Assembly (NCBI RefSeq): GCF_014638915.1
Contig: NZ_BMFQ01000001.1
Span: 682,001-746,000, forward strand
Length of the DNA: 64,000 bases
Source: Xanthomarina arctica
Lineage (GTDB): Bacteria > Bacteroidota > Bacteroidia > Flavobacteriales > Flavobacteriaceae
Reading direction: 5' to 3'
Each line of letters opens with the position of its first letter. The first letter of the stretch is position 1. Below the pieces are notes generated by a model. It saw only the letters and a program-made list of their open reading frames with translations, did not search any database and was not told the origin of the DNA. Positions 1 through 8,580 of this stretch are shown piece after piece. Position numbers and translations under genes: made by a program.

Positions 1-2112
1 ATTTTAAAGGAAAATAACGAATCCTTAGATGAAGTAAATATTGTAGCAAACAAACCAACCATTAAAAAAGAAGCAGATAAATTGGTGTTTGGAGTAGAAA
101 ATACCGCACTTTCTGAGGGCAGTTTACTCCAAGTTGTAAAAAGTACGCCTGGTGTTTTGGTTCTAGATGGACAAATAACTGTTAAAGGGTATGCTCCTGC
201 AGTTTATATTAATAACAGAAAAGTACAATTATCTTCTGATGAGTTAATGCAACTTTTAGAAGGCTCGCCTGCAAATGCTATAAAATCGGTGGAGGTTATA
301 ACTAACCCTTCAGCTAGCTACGATGCGGAAAGCGGTGTGGTAGTTAATATCATTATGTCTAAAAACTTGGTAACAGGCTATAGAGGCAGTGTTTTTGCAA
401 ATTACACACAAGGGGTATTTCCAAGGTATAATTTAGGAATGACTAATTACTTTAAAAACGAAAAGATTAATCTATTTGTAAATTACAATTATACAGACGA
501 TAAAATTAATAGAGATAATGACGATGGGGTTTATTACTTCGATGCAAATAACCAAGTAGATGAAGTCTGGAAATCTTCAATTAATAGAAATACATGGTCT
601 AGATCTCATAACTTAAATTTTAATATCGATTTTCTTTTAAATGAAAAAAACACACTAAGTGTATCTTCTAATATCTTATGGACACCTTATTTTGAATATA
701 AAATTCATAATAATACCAATGTTTATAATGCCGCTAATGTGTTTCAATCTCGATTTGAGGCAGACAATTTATCTACTGACGATAAATATAATTTAGGATT
801 TGATTTAGATTATGTACATCAGTTCTCAACAGGTAGCTTGGCATTTAACAGTCAATTTACAACATACGATTATAACAGATTTCAAGAATCTTCTAGCAAG
901 TATTATAATCAAAGTAATGTATATATTGGTCCAACAGCTTTCAATACAGATGCCAACCAGAATACACAAATTTTCACAAGTCAATTAGATTACAAACTTT
1001 CTATTAACGAAACTTCTAATTTTGACGCTGGTACCAAATATTCAGGTATTAAAACTGTAAACGATGTCACGCGCTATGATTACGATTTTACTACGAATCA
1101 AGAGATATTAAATACTGCAAATTCTAGTGCATTTAATTATAACGAATCCATTTTTGCAGCCTATGCAAACTATGATAAGGCATGGGAAAAATGGAGCTTA
1201 AAAGCAGGTTTGCGTATGGAGCAAACAAATGTTAAAGGCGTTTCTATAACTAATAACCAAACCGATAAACAAAGCTATTTAGATTGGTTTCCAACAACGA
1301 GTATTACCTATCAAGCTGGAGACGTTCTTAGTTTCTATTCTACTTACAAACGTAGTATTGAAAGACCAAGTTATAAAGATTTAAATCCGTTTACCTTTTT
1401 CTTAAATGATAACATGTTGGTAGTAGGTAATCCAAACTTAAAACCAACTTATAACGATCATTATGTTATAGGGTCTTCCGTAACTTCCTTTTTAACTTTA
1501 GAAGCTTATTATATTACTGAAAAGGATAATATTTTAGAGTTGCCTTTACAGGATAATTTAACCAATCAAATAATTTTTTCACCCGTAAATATTGACAAAT
1601 CTATAGAGTATGGGTTTGATATTATTACATATTTTAATATAACAGAGAGGTGGTTTGTTTATGCTGTAACGTCCTTTTATAACTCTCAAGAAGAAACAAA
1701 TACACCAGATGGTTCTATAGAAGCTGATAAATGGTCTAACTATAGTATATTAAGTAATGACATTTCCTTTTTAAAAGACCGTAGTTTATCTGCAAATATG
1801 ACCTTTATTTATCAATCTGAGATATTACATGGTTTTATGGAAGTTAAGGCTAGATTAGAATCTGAAATATCAATCTCAAAAACCATTTTAAATAAAAAAG
1901 CTATTATTTCTTTAAGCGCTGCAGATTTATTTAATCTGGGAGATTTTGATACTACAACAGATTATCTAAATCAGCGCAGCTATTACAACACAGATTTAGA
2001 TAATAGATACATTAAAGTAGGCTTTAGGTATAAGTTTGGAAATACTAAATTAAAAACTAACGAACGCCAGAAAGAATTAAAAGAAAGAGACCGAATTAAA
2101 GAAAGAGATTAA
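1..2112 (+). CDS. TonB-dependent-receptor-like outer membrane beta-barrel protein (5' end missing)
   Basis: The reading frame is open from base 1, so the gene begins to the left of the window. The first visible residues (DEVNIVANKP, then EADKLVFGVENT) match the start of a plug-like domain, followed by VLDGQITVKGYAPAVYINNRK and SVEVITNPSASYDAESG, typical of the Bacteroidota outer-membrane beta-barrel family that follows a carboxypeptidase-regulatory domain. The rest alternates aromatic beta strands, including YKRSIERPSYKDLNPF and VGNPNLKPTYNDHY, which are hallmarks of that family. It ends in a charged KER-rich tail with no type IX sorting signal. It acts in the outer membrane; the substrate cannot be deduced. 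There is no SusD-like partner downstream, which argues against a glycan SusCD pair. Confidence 0.85.
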   Translation: MLKENNESLDEVNIVANKPTIKKEADKLVFGVENTALSEGSLLQVVKSTPGVLVLDGQITVKGYAPAVYINNRKVQLSSDELMQLLEGSPANAIKSVEVITNPSASYDAESGVVVNIIMSKNLVTGYRGSVFANYTQGVFPRYNLGMTNYFKNEKINLFVNYNYTDDKINRDNDDGVYYFDANNQVDEVWKSSINRNTWSRSHNLNFNIDFLLNEKNTLSVSSNILWTPYFEYKIHNNTNVYNAANVFQSRFEADNLSTDDKYNLGFDLDYVHQFSTGSLAFNSQFTTYDYNRFQESSSKYYNQSNVYIGPTAFNTDANQNTQIFTSQLDYKLSINETSNFDAGTKYSGIKTVNDVTRYDYDFTTNQEILNTANSSAFNYNESIFAAYANYDKAWEKWSLKAGLRMEQTNVKGVSITNNQTDKQSYLDWFPTTSITYQAGDVLSFYSTYKRSIERPSYKDLNPFTFFLNDNMLVVGNPNLKPTYNDHYVIGSSVTSFLTLEAYYITEKDNILELPLQDNLTNQIIFSPVNIDKSIEYGFDIITYFNITERWFVYAVTSFYNSQEETNTPDGSIEADKWSNYSILSNDISFLKDRSLSANMTFIYQSEILHGFMEVKARLESEISISKTILNKKAIISLSAADLFNLGDFDTTTDYLNQRSYYNTDLDNRYIKVGFRYKFGNTKLKTNERQKELKERDRIKERD

Positions 2113-2126
2113 TCTTTTTTAATCCT

Positions 2127-2355
2127 GCCATTCTGCAATAAACAGATTGGTATCTGTTTTGTTATATTTCAGACTGTCAATCCTTTTAGTCTTGCCATTC
2201 TGCAATAAACAAAATGGTATCTGTTTTATTTTATTTCAGACTGTCAATCCTTTTAGTCTTGCCATTCTGCAATAAACAAATTCGTATCTGTTTTGTTATA
2301 TTTCAGACTGTCAATCCTTTTAGTCTTTCCATTCTGCAATAAACAAATTCGTATC
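2127..2355. repeat. 67-bp tandem repeat array, three full copies plus a partial copy inside the neighbouring gene
   Basis: Full copies start at 2127, 2194 and 2261, each 67 bp, beginning GCCATTCTGCAATAAAC. A fourth, partial copy (2328-2355) lies inside the 3' end of the minus-strand beta-propeller gene, so the array appears to have grown from the last 28 bases of that gene plus about 39 bases downstream. Copies differ by a few bases (AGATTGG, AAAATGG, AAATTCG after the shared start). In copy 1, AAACAGAT (2140-2147) and ATCTGTTT (2152-2159) form a perfect 8-bp hairpin followed by T-rich DNA, which may help end transcription of the upstream receptor gene. Confidence 0.9.
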
Positions 2356-3429
2356 ATGTCCACCACCATTATTTCTATTGGAAGAGAATATTAATTTTTT
2401 ACCATCGTTTGAAAACACTGGAAAAGCATCAAACGTATCGCTATGTGTAACACGCTCTAAGTTTTTACCATCTATACCTATTAAATAGAGATTAAAAGGA
2501 AATCCGCGTTCAGATTCAAAGTTTGAGGAGAATAAAATCTTTTCTCCAGAAGGATGAAAAAACGGACTCCAATTAGCACTTCCTAAATCGGTTAATTGTC
2601 GTAAATCGCTACCATCCGCATTACAAATATATAGTTCCATTTCTGTTGGTTGCACTAATCCTTCAGCTAATAAATCTTTATATTCTTTTATTTCTTCTTC
2701 AGTTTCCGGTCTAGAAGAGCGGAAGATAATTTTAGTACCATCAGGCGAAAAGAAGGCGCCACCATCATAACCCAATTCAAACGTAATTTGTTTGACATCG
2801 CTACCATCAAGATTCATGGTGTAAAGCTCAATATCGCCACTTCTATCTGATGTAAATACAATTTTATCACCTTGAGGAGAAACGGTTGGTTCTGCATCAT
2901 AACCAGGTTCATTAGTAAGCTGATTCACAATGTTACCCTCTAAATCGGCTACAAAAATGTCGTAAGTATCATAAATTGGCCAAATGTATTTTCCATTTTT
3001 ACGCAATGGCGCCTCAGGACAATCTTCGCCACCTAAATGTGTAGAAGCGTAAATAATATGTTTGTTATCTGGTAAAAAATAAGCACAAGTGGTTCTACCT
3101 TTTCCATTACTCACCATTGGAGGAATGTTGTCCTTAAATGTTTCATCAGCATTCATTAAAAACATTTGATCACAATTCACATTCCAGTCTTTATAATTAG
3201 ATTGAAAAACCAATTGCTTATCGTCGAAACTCCAATAGGCTTCAGCATTATCACCTCCAAAGGTAATTTGCTTTAAGGATTTAAAATGAGTTTCATCTGC
3301 ATAAATTAAAGTGTCAACCCATTTTGTTGCGCCAGACTTAGCATCTGCACCTTGTTTATTATCGTTTTTACACGATACTATAAGTGTTAAAAATAATAAG
3401 CTATAAAGAAATCTAAAAACCATAGACAT
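2320..3429 (-). CDS. TolB-like beta-propeller lipoprotein (PD40 repeats)
   Basis: 369 residues starting with a short lipoprotein signal peptide (hydrophobic LYSLLFLTLIV, lipobox IVSC at about residues 17-20), so it should be anchored on the periplasmic side. The body carries repeated WD40-like PD40 blades with the pattern SPDGTKIIFRSSR, SPQGDKIVFTSDRSG and SNDGKKLIFSSNR, giving a five- to six-bladed propeller of the kind seen in TolB. It lacks the TolB N-terminal domain and Pal/Tol neighbours, so it is not TolB itself. Start is at 3429 or the Met two codons later. The 3' end merges with the 67-bp repeat array. The gene is divergent from the peptidase gene at 3491. A binding or scaffold role is likely; an enzymatic role is not evident. 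Confidence 0.8.
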   Translation of the reverse strand: MSMVFRFLYSLLFLTLIVSCKNDNKQGADAKSGATKWVDTLIYADETHFKSLKQITFGGDNAEAYWSFDDKQLVFQSNYKDWNVNCDQMFLMNADETFKDNIPPMVSNGKGRTTCAYFLPDNKHIIYASTHLGGEDCPEAPLRKNGKYIWPIYDTYDIFVADLEGNIVNQLTNEPGYDAEPTVSPQGDKIVFTSDRSGDIELYTMNLDGSDVKQITFELGYDGGAFFSPDGTKIIFRSSRPETEEEIKEYKDLLAEGLVQPTEMELYICNADGSDLRQLTDLGSANWSPFFHPSGEKILFSSNFESERGFPFNLYLIGIDGKNLERVTHSDTFDAFPVFSNDGKKLIFSSNRNNGGGHDTNLFIAEWKD

Positions 3430-3462
3430 AGATTAAAGTTTAAATAAATGGCAATTATTGCC

Positions 3463-3470
3463 TAATTTTG
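3463..3470 (+). promoter_or_regulatory. Candidate flavobacterial -7 element (TAATTTTG)
   Basis: TAATTTTG fits the Bacteroidota -7 consensus TANNTTTG and lies 21 bases before the ATG of the M28 peptidase gene. No clear TTG -33 element is seen at the usual distance, so this is supported by one box only. Confidence 0.45.
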
Positions 3471-3490
3471 CCAAAAATAAGATTTATAAT

Positions 3491-4714
3491 ATGAAGAAAA
3501 TATCGTTATTGGTTCTTTTTATATCGTTTTTAGGCTGCAAACAAGAATATAAATATGAAAATAAAATAAAAGAAGATGTTGTATTTCTTGCAGATGATAA
3601 GTTAGAAGGTAGAGAAACGGGTACTAAAGGTGAACAGGAAGCGGCAGCTTATATTGTTGAGCGTTTTACTAAAATAGGTATGCAACCAAAAGGCACAGAC
3701 GGGTTTTATCAGACCTTTAGCTTTAAGCCAAAAACAGATCCACACGGGGAAGTTAAATATGTAAATATGGCTGAAGATTCTACAATAACAGGAACTAACG
3801 TTTTGGCTTTTATAGATAATCATGCTGAAAACACGATTATAATTGGCGCTCATTACGACCATTTAGGTTTTGGAAGTGATGGATCTTTACATAGAGGTGA
3901 TACAGAAATTCATAATGGCGCAGACGATAATGCTAGTGGTGTAGCCATTATGTTAGATTTAGCAAGCAAATTAAAAAATGCAAATACATCTAACAACTAT
4001 TTATTTATGGCTTTTTCTGGTGAAGAAATGGGTTTATTAGGCTCTAATTATTTCACTAAAAATGCCACATTAAATTTAAACAATGCCAATTACATGATTA
4101 ATATGGATATGGTTGGACGCTTAAAACAAGATAGTACTTTGGCTGTTTATGGCGTTGGAACTTCACCACGTTGGAAACAAACCTTATCTGCAACCAATCC
4201 TGGTTTTAAACTTATTGAAAGCGAATCTGGTGTTGGACCAAGTGATCACACATCTTTTTACTTGCAAGATATTCCTGTATTGCACTTTTTTACAGGCCAG
4301 CATGAGGATTATCACAAACCTGGAGATGATTCAGAAAAGTTGAATTATGAAGGAATGGACGCCATCTCAAATTATATTTTTGATATTATAACAGAATTAG
4401 ATGACGATGGTAAACTTTCTTTTAGAAAAACCAAGAATGAAAGTGAAGAGACACCACGTTTTAAAGTAGGATTGGGAGTTATTCCAGATTATTTATTTGA
4501 TGGCGAAGGCATGAGAATTGATGGTATTAGCGAAGAAAAACCAGCGCAAAGAGCAGGTTTAGAAAAAGGCGATATTGTTATTAAACTGGGTGATAGCACC
4601 GTAGTTGATATGATGAGTTATATGAGAGCTTTATCTGCTTTTAAAGAAGGAGATTCAACTCAGGTGGTCGTAAAAAGAAATGAAGTAAACGTTGAGAAAA
4701 ACATTCAATTTTAA
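3491..4714 (+). CDS. M28-family zinc peptidase lipoprotein with C-terminal PDZ domain
   Basis: Start chosen at the ATG at 3491, where a clean lipoprotein signal begins (MKKISLLVLFISFLGC, Cys at 16); an upstream TTG in frame would place residues before the signal. The central domain has M28 metal-site motifs: GAHYDHLG, GADDNASG, SGEEMGLLGS, NMDMVGR and a late histidine in GQHEDYHKPGDD, so a two-zinc aminopeptidase-type site looks intact. The last ~85 residues (GISEEKPAQRAGLEKGDIVIKLGD) are a PDZ domain. It probably works in the periplasm or at the outer membrane on peptides. The dus gene follows after only a few bases, suggesting co-transcription. Confidence 0.9.
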   Translation: MKKISLLVLFISFLGCKQEYKYENKIKEDVVFLADDKLEGRETGTKGEQEAAAYIVERFTKIGMQPKGTDGFYQTFSFKPKTDPHGEVKYVNMAEDSTITGTNVLAFIDNHAENTIIIGAHYDHLGFGSDGSLHRGDTEIHNGADDNASGVAIMLDLASKLKNANTSNNYLFMAFSGEEMGLLGSNYFTKNATLNLNNANYMINMDMVGRLKQDSTLAVYGVGTSPRWKQTLSATNPGFKLIESESGVGPSDHTSFYLQDIPVLHFFTGQHEDYHKPGDDSEKLNYEGMDAISNYIFDIITELDDDGKLSFRKTKNESEETPRFKVGLGVIPDYLFDGEGMRIDGISEEKPAQRAGLEKGDIVIKLGDSTVVDMMSYMRALSAFKEGDSTQVVVKRNEVNVEKNIQF

Positions 4715-4720
4715 GTTTTG

Positions 4721-5710
4721 GTGAAAATAGGTAACATAGAACTTCCAGATTTTCCATTGCTTTTAGCTCCTATGGAAGATGTTAGTGATCCACCTTTTCG
4801 TGCATTGTGCAAGGAACAAGGTGCAGACGTAGTTTACACTGAATTTATTTCAAGTGAAGGTTTGATTCGTGATGCAGCAAAAAGTGTCATGAAACTGGAT
4901 ATCTATGAAAAGGAGCGCCCAGTTGGCATTCAAATTTTTGGAGCCAATCTAGAAAGCATGCTTCAAACCATTGATATTGTTGAAAGGTCGAATCCAGATA
5001 TTATCGATATTAATTTTGGTTGTCCAGTAAAAAAAGTGGTTAGTAAAGGAGCAGGAGCAGGCATTTTAAAAGATGTTTGTTTAATGGAACAGCTTACTGC
5101 CGAAATGGTAAAGCGTACCAATATTCCAATTACCGTTAAAACCCGTTTGGGTTGGGATCACGATTCGATTAGAATTGTTGAGGTTGCCGAAAGATTACAA
5201 GATGTTGGCTGTGCTGCCATTGCTATTCATGGCCGTACCAGAGCCCAAATGTATAAAGGCGAAGCCGATTGGAAACCTATTGCAGATGTAAAAAATAATC
5301 CAAGAATGCACATTCCTGTGTTTGGAAATGGCGATGTGGATACGCCAGAAAAAGCCATGCTCATGCGTGATGTTTATGGTTTGGATGGTTGTATGATTGG
5401 TCGTGCTACTATTGGAAACCCATGGTTTTTTAAGCAAGTGAAGCACTTTTTTAATACAGGGGAGCATTTAGGACCTGTGACACTAGAAGAACGTGTGGAA
5501 GCCGCTAGAAGACATTTACAAATGGCTATAGATTGGAAAGGGGAGACTCTTGGAGTATTTGAAACCAGAAGACATTACACTAATTATTTTAAGAACATTC
5601 CAAACTTCAAGGAATATAGAATGAAAATGGTAACCAGTGATCAATCTAAAGACGTTTTTGAGGCTTTTGATGAGGTTTTAGACGTGTTCTCCGATTATCA
5701 GTTTACTTAA
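4721..5710 (+). CDS. dusB: tRNA-dihydrouridine synthase (DusB type)
   Basis: FMN enzyme that reduces specific uridines in tRNA to dihydrouridine. About 330 residues, the family length. Visible motifs are the N-terminal LAPMEDVSDPPFR, the catalytic cysteine in NFGCPVKKVVSKGAG (Cys about 101), KTRLGWDHDS, HGRTRAQMYKG, the FMN phosphate site VFGNGDVDTP and GCMIGRATIGNPW. No ATG is available: the choice is GTG at 4721 or TTG at 4718, six or three bases after the previous stop, so translation is probably coupled to the peptidase gene. The 3' end overlaps the convergent permease gene by four bases. DusB is the best subgroup assignment by motif but is not proven. Confidence 0.93.
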   Translation: MKIGNIELPDFPLLLAPMEDVSDPPFRALCKEQGADVVYTEFISSEGLIRDAAKSVMKLDIYEKERPVGIQIFGANLESMLQTIDIVERSNPDIIDINFGCPVKKVVSKGAGAGILKDVCLMEQLTAEMVKRTNIPITVKTRLGWDHDSIRIVEVAERLQDVGCAAIAIHGRTRAQMYKGEADWKPIADVKNNPRMHIPVFGNGDVDTPEKAMLMRDVYGLDGCMIGRATIGNPWFFKQVKHFFNTGEHLGPVTLEERVEAARRHLQMAIDWKGETLGVFETRRHYTNYFKNIPNFKEYRMKMVTSDQSKDVFEAFDEVLDVFSDYQFT

Positions 5711-6912
5711 TTTTCTACTAGATTTTTAGTAATCCTTACCGAAGCTATTTTTGAGGCTAAAACGCCTAAAACAGAAATGGTTATGAAAACTATTACTAAG
5801 TTTTCGAATTTTAGAGTGACTGGATAAGGCAAGGATGGCGTAATCATAATTAGAGAAAAAGTACTTTGAAGCCATACAATTATGCAACCAAGTAGTAAAC
5901 CAATTAATCCTCCAACAACCGACATTAAACTTCCTTGAAGAAAGAAGATGTTTCGGATGTTCGGGATAGTTGCACCCAGATTATAAAGGGTTTTTAGAGT
6001 GCTCTTTTTATCTAGAATCATCATAATTATGGAGCCAATCACATTAAATAAAGCAATTATTAATACCAGGGTAAAAATTAAATAAACGGCTAAATTTTCT
6101 GTATTCAGCATTTTATAAAGAGCATCATTTAATTGTGCACTATTTTTTAAATTAATTTTATCTCCCAGAACTGAAGTAATTTCTTTTCTTGCTTGTTCTT
6201 CAGTAGCGTTTTCTTTCAGTTTAAATTCAATAGCCGTTACTTCATTGTCGCTAAAATTAAGCAACGCTCTAGCCATATCAATAGGAGCATAAATGTACTT
6301 ATCGTTTAAATTTTCATTCACATCAAAAACGCCAATATTTACAGCATCAAAGGTGTTGAAGGCTTGTTTTGCGTTCGTTATTTGTCCTTTTCCAGGTTTT
6401 GGAACGTACAGATTCATGCGTTTTCCATAATCTAAAACGCCAAAAGATAGGGTGTTTGCTATTGCCCAACCAGAAACAATCTGGTTAGTTTTTTGAGAGA
6501 GCCAGCTTCCTAAAACTACAACAGAATCGATGGCATTTACAACTTCAAAATTCTCGTCAACACCTTTAATGTAGGCATTTGGATAACTTTTATCTTCAAA
6601 AGTAATAAAGACTCGTTCCTCGATAATCTTAGAATAGGACGCGATACTTTCTAAATTATTTAACTTAGAAAATTCGTCTTCAGAAATTAAAAATGATTTG
6701 CCAGTAGAGGCTTCAGCCTTTAAATCTGGATCGATAATAGAAGTAAACTGAAGGGTGAAATCTTTTAAACCAGCGAAACCTGAAAGCACGATAAATAGAG
6801 AGGCCGCACCTAAAATTACGCCAATAGCAGCAATAATGGTAATAAAATTTATAGCATTGTTAGAGCTTTTAGAAAGCAAATAACGTTTGGCTATGTATAA
6901 CGAAAAATTCAA
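5707..6912 (-). CDS. FtsX/LolE-type ABC transporter permease
   Basis: 401 residues with the MacB/FtsX topology: a first membrane helix near residues 20-45 (FITIIAAIGVILGAASLFIVLSG), a long periplasmic domain, and three C-terminal helices (LIFTLVLIIALFNVIGS; LMSVVGGLIGLLLGCIIVW; the last near residue 375). The opening MNFSLYIAKRYLLSKSSNNAIN is typical of LolC/LolE-like lipoprotein-release permeases. The start is a TTG placed directly after the rbfA stop codon (TAA then TTG), and no better ATG exists, so expression is probably coupled to rbfA. The partner ATPase is not next to it. Role in lipoprotein sorting is inferred from family only. Confidence 0.85.
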   Translation of the reverse strand: MNFSLYIAKRYLLSKSSNNAINFITIIAAIGVILGAASLFIVLSGFAGLKDFTLQFTSIIDPDLKAEASTGKSFLISEDEFSKLNNLESIASYSKIIEERVFITFEDKSYPNAYIKGVDENFEVVNAIDSVVVLGSWLSQKTNQIVSGWAIANTLSFGVLDYGKRMNLYVPKPGKGQITNAKQAFNTFDAVNIGVFDVNENLNDKYIYAPIDMARALLNFSDNEVTAIEFKLKENATEEQARKEITSVLGDKINLKNSAQLNDALYKMLNTENLAVYLIFTLVLIIALFNVIGSIIMMILDKKSTLKTLYNLGATIPNIRNIFFLQGSLMSVVGGLIGLLLGCIIVWLQSTFSLIMITPSLPYPVTLKFENLVIVFITISVLGVLASKIASVRITKNLVEN

Positions 6913-7311
6913 TTAAGATTTTTTACGTTTTCCTAATAGGTCTGGATCGTTAATTGGATTGTCTTCACCTTTTAAAGACTTGTCGATTTTATCGATATAC
7001 TCTAAAGAATCATCAATAAAAAACTGAAGTGCAGGCATACGTCTCAATTGGTGTTTGGTACGTTGAGATAATTCATGTTTAATTAAAGGCGCATTAGATC
7101 TAATCCCTTCAATAAGTTCTTTTCCTTTATCATTTGGAAAAATACTTAAATACACTTTTGCAACAGATAGGTCGACGGTTACTTTTACTTTAGAAACTGA
7201 TATAAGAATACCTCTCATACCACCTTGTGTAGCGGCTCCTTGAAGGACTTCAACTAAATCTCTTTGTAAAACTGAACCTATCTTTTTTTGTCTTTGACTT
7301 TCTTCTTCCAT
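6913..7311 (-). CDS. rbfA: Ribosome-binding factor A
   Basis: 132 residues, KH-like fold protein needed for late maturation of the 30S subunit (16S 5' end). The N-terminus RQKKIGSVLQRDLVEVLQ, the central VSKVKVTVDLSVAKVYLSIFP and the C-terminal LRRMPALQFFIDDSLEYIDKI are the conserved family blocks. The ATG at 7311 gives the usual length. It abuts the downstream permease gene without a gap, an arrangement that suggests one transcript. Confidence 0.95.
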   Translation of the reverse strand: MEEESQRQKKIGSVLQRDLVEVLQGAATQGGMRGILISVSKVKVTVDLSVAKVYLSIFPNDKGKELIEGIRSNAPLIKHELSQRTKHQLRRMPALQFFIDDSLEYIDKIDKSLKGEDNPINDPDLLGKRKKS

Positions 7312-7432
7312 AATAACATTTTTTAAAAGTCATTTAAACCCTATAATCCTTGAATTTAGAATCTTGACATTTATAATAAAAACTCAGAATGAATTTCTAC
7401 CATGCAAAAATAGCGATATTTAAAGATTATCT

Positions 7433-7440
7433 TACTTTTG
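7433..7440 (+). promoter_or_regulatory. Candidate flavobacterial -7 element (TACTTTTG)
   Basis: Matches TANNTTTG, 77 bases before the epimerase ATG. No TTG is present at the -33 distance. Single-box evidence only. Confidence 0.4.
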
Positions 7441-7516
7441 AGGTGAGAATTCGTAACTTACTTTAAAAGGAATAATTAAGATTTCCTTCTACAGGGGAAT
7501 GAAAATATAATTTACA

Positions 7517-7921
7517 ATGAATAAAATAGAACATATAGGCATTGCGGTTAAAAATTTAAAAGAATCCAACGAGCTGTTTGCAAAGTTATTTGGAAAGCCA
7601 CATTATAAAACGGAAGAAGTAGCTAGCGAAGGCGTTAATACCTCTTTTTTTCAAGTAGGAGAGAACAAGATAGAATTGTTGGAAGCAAGCCAACCTAATA
7701 GTCCTATTGCGAAGTTTTTAGAGAAGAAAGGAGAGGGAATTCATCATATAGCTTTCGATGTTACAGATATTGAAGCAGAAATTGCTAGATTAAAAAATGA
7801 AGGATTTATCGTTTTAAACGAGGTTCCAAAAAAAGGAGCAGATAATAAATTGGTGGCTTTTTTACACCCAAAATCGTCAAATGGCGTATTAATTGAACTT
7901 TGCCAAGAGATAAAGAAATAA
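7517..7921 (+). CDS. mce: Methylmalonyl-CoA epimerase
   Basis: 134-residue glyoxalase-fold enzyme interconverting (2R)- and (2S)-methylmalonyl-CoA, a step between propionyl-CoA and succinyl-CoA. Metal-site residues appear as His6 (IEHIGIAV), Glu53 (NKIELLEA), His76/77 (GIHHIAF) and Glu127 (LIELCQ); HPKSSNGVLIEL is the characteristic C-terminal block. Length equals the family norm. The methylmalonyl-CoA mutase genes are not in the window. The tRNA gene follows 47 bases downstream under its own promoter. Confidence 0.93.
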   Translation: MNKIEHIGIAVKNLKESNELFAKLFGKPHYKTEEVASEGVNTSFFQVGENKIELLEASQPNSPIAKFLEKKGEGIHHIAFDVTDIEAEIARLKNEGFIVLNEVPKKGADNKLVAFLHPKSSNGVLIELCQEIKK

Positions 7922-7926
7922 AATGC

Positions 7927-7957
7927 TTGTAGAGTTTTAAAATTAATATTAGATTTG
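7927..7957 (+). promoter_or_regulatory. Flavobacterial promoter of the tRNA gene
   Basis: TTG at 7927-7929, a 20-base spacer, then TAGATTTG at 7950-7957, matching the Bacteroidota consensus TTG-N17-23-TANNTTTG. The mature tRNA starts 11 bases after the -7 box, so transcription would begin about five bases before it. Confidence 0.8.
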
Positions 7958-7968
7958 CACCCGATTTC

Positions 7969-8042
7969 GGTCCCATAGCTCAGTTGGTTAGAGCACCTGA
8001 CTCATAATCAGGTGGTCCTTGGTTCGAGCCCAAGTGGGACCA
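7969..8042 (+). tRNA. tRNA with anticodon CAU (elongator Met, or lysidine-modified Ile2)
   Basis: A complete cloverleaf can be drawn: acceptor GGTCCCA with TGGGACC, D stem GCTC/GAGC, anticodon stem CCTGA/TCAGG around loop CTCATAA, T stem CTTGG/CCAAG with TTCGAGC, discriminator A at 8042. The anticodon is CAT. The paired G1-C72 rules out initiator tRNA. Elongator Met and Ile2 cannot be separated confidently by eye since both can carry the CTCATAA loop. CCA is not encoded (A is followed by CTA), as is usual for the phylum. Confidence 0.95.
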
Positions 8043-8053
8043 CTAGTAAAATC

Positions 8054-8082
8054 AAGCCTTACAGAGATGTAGGGCTTTTTTA
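8054..8082 (+). terminator. Rho-independent terminator of the tRNA
   Basis: Arms AAGCCTTACA (8054-8063) and TGTAGGGCTT (8068-8077) pair over ten positions with one G-T wobble around loop GAGA, followed by a T run. Confidence 0.85.
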
Positions 8083-8580
8083 TTGCTATGAAGTTAAACT
8101 TTGGACGAACAAAAGTGTGTGTTTTGAGTGTTTCTCAATGAAAGATGTAGCTCAAAATTTAAATCTAAAATTTTTTTAATTTTGTCTTGGCACTTATATA
8201 TTAATACTTGTTTTCTAATAAACCTCATCCGTAAATGCGTTCATTATAGTAAATTCATTTTTGTCTTATTCAACAAACGCATTTCGTACTTACTTTCAAT
8301 TATTGTTGTTTCGGGAAAATCTGTTGAGATTAGTAATTTTTCCTATCAGACTATTTTAAATATTCTACAAAGTTTACTCTCAATTGGTCGGAATAGTATG
8401 ATATAGGTCATTTACTCAATAAATAAAACCTATTACATTTACCATAAACTAAAGATAGTCGAATTATGAAGAAACTCGAAATACGTCTTTACCAGAATCT
8501 AGGTCAAGGACTCTATGCAATTACTACTTCAGATAAAGTGGTATATAAAAATTTAAGTAATAACTAATACGTAATAAACA
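8083..8580. other. Long intergenic stretch after the tRNA; no gene recognised
   Basis: About 500 AT-rich bases. The open frames are short (a 92-codon one at 8128-8406 and a 23-codon one at 8466), have odd composition and match no family I know. The only structured element seen is the partly palindromic ATGATATAGGTCAT at 8398-8411. Sequence on the 3' side of a tRNA is a common site of past integration, but no integrase fragment is visible. Confidence 0.5.
8398..8411. promoter_or_regulatory. Degenerate TGAY-N4-GTCA palindrome (possible regulator site)
   Basis: ATGATATAGGTCAT differs at two of 14 positions from the perfect palindrome ATGACCTAGGTCAT at 9570. It lies 169 bases before the lipoprotein gene at 8581. 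The half-site spacing equals that of FNR-type sites. Confidence 0.35.

Noticed and set aside
2320-3429. tolB of the Tol-Pal system
   Set aside because: It has PD40 blades and a lipobox but no TolB N-terminal domain and no tol/pal neighbours.
7969-8042. Initiator tRNA-fMet
   Set aside because: The first acceptor pair is G-C; initiator tRNAs have a mismatch at 1-72.
8128-8406. 92-codon frame after the tRNA
   Set aside because: Composition is that of AT-rich noncoding DNA, no family resemblance, and the frame spans the candidate regulator site at its 3' end.
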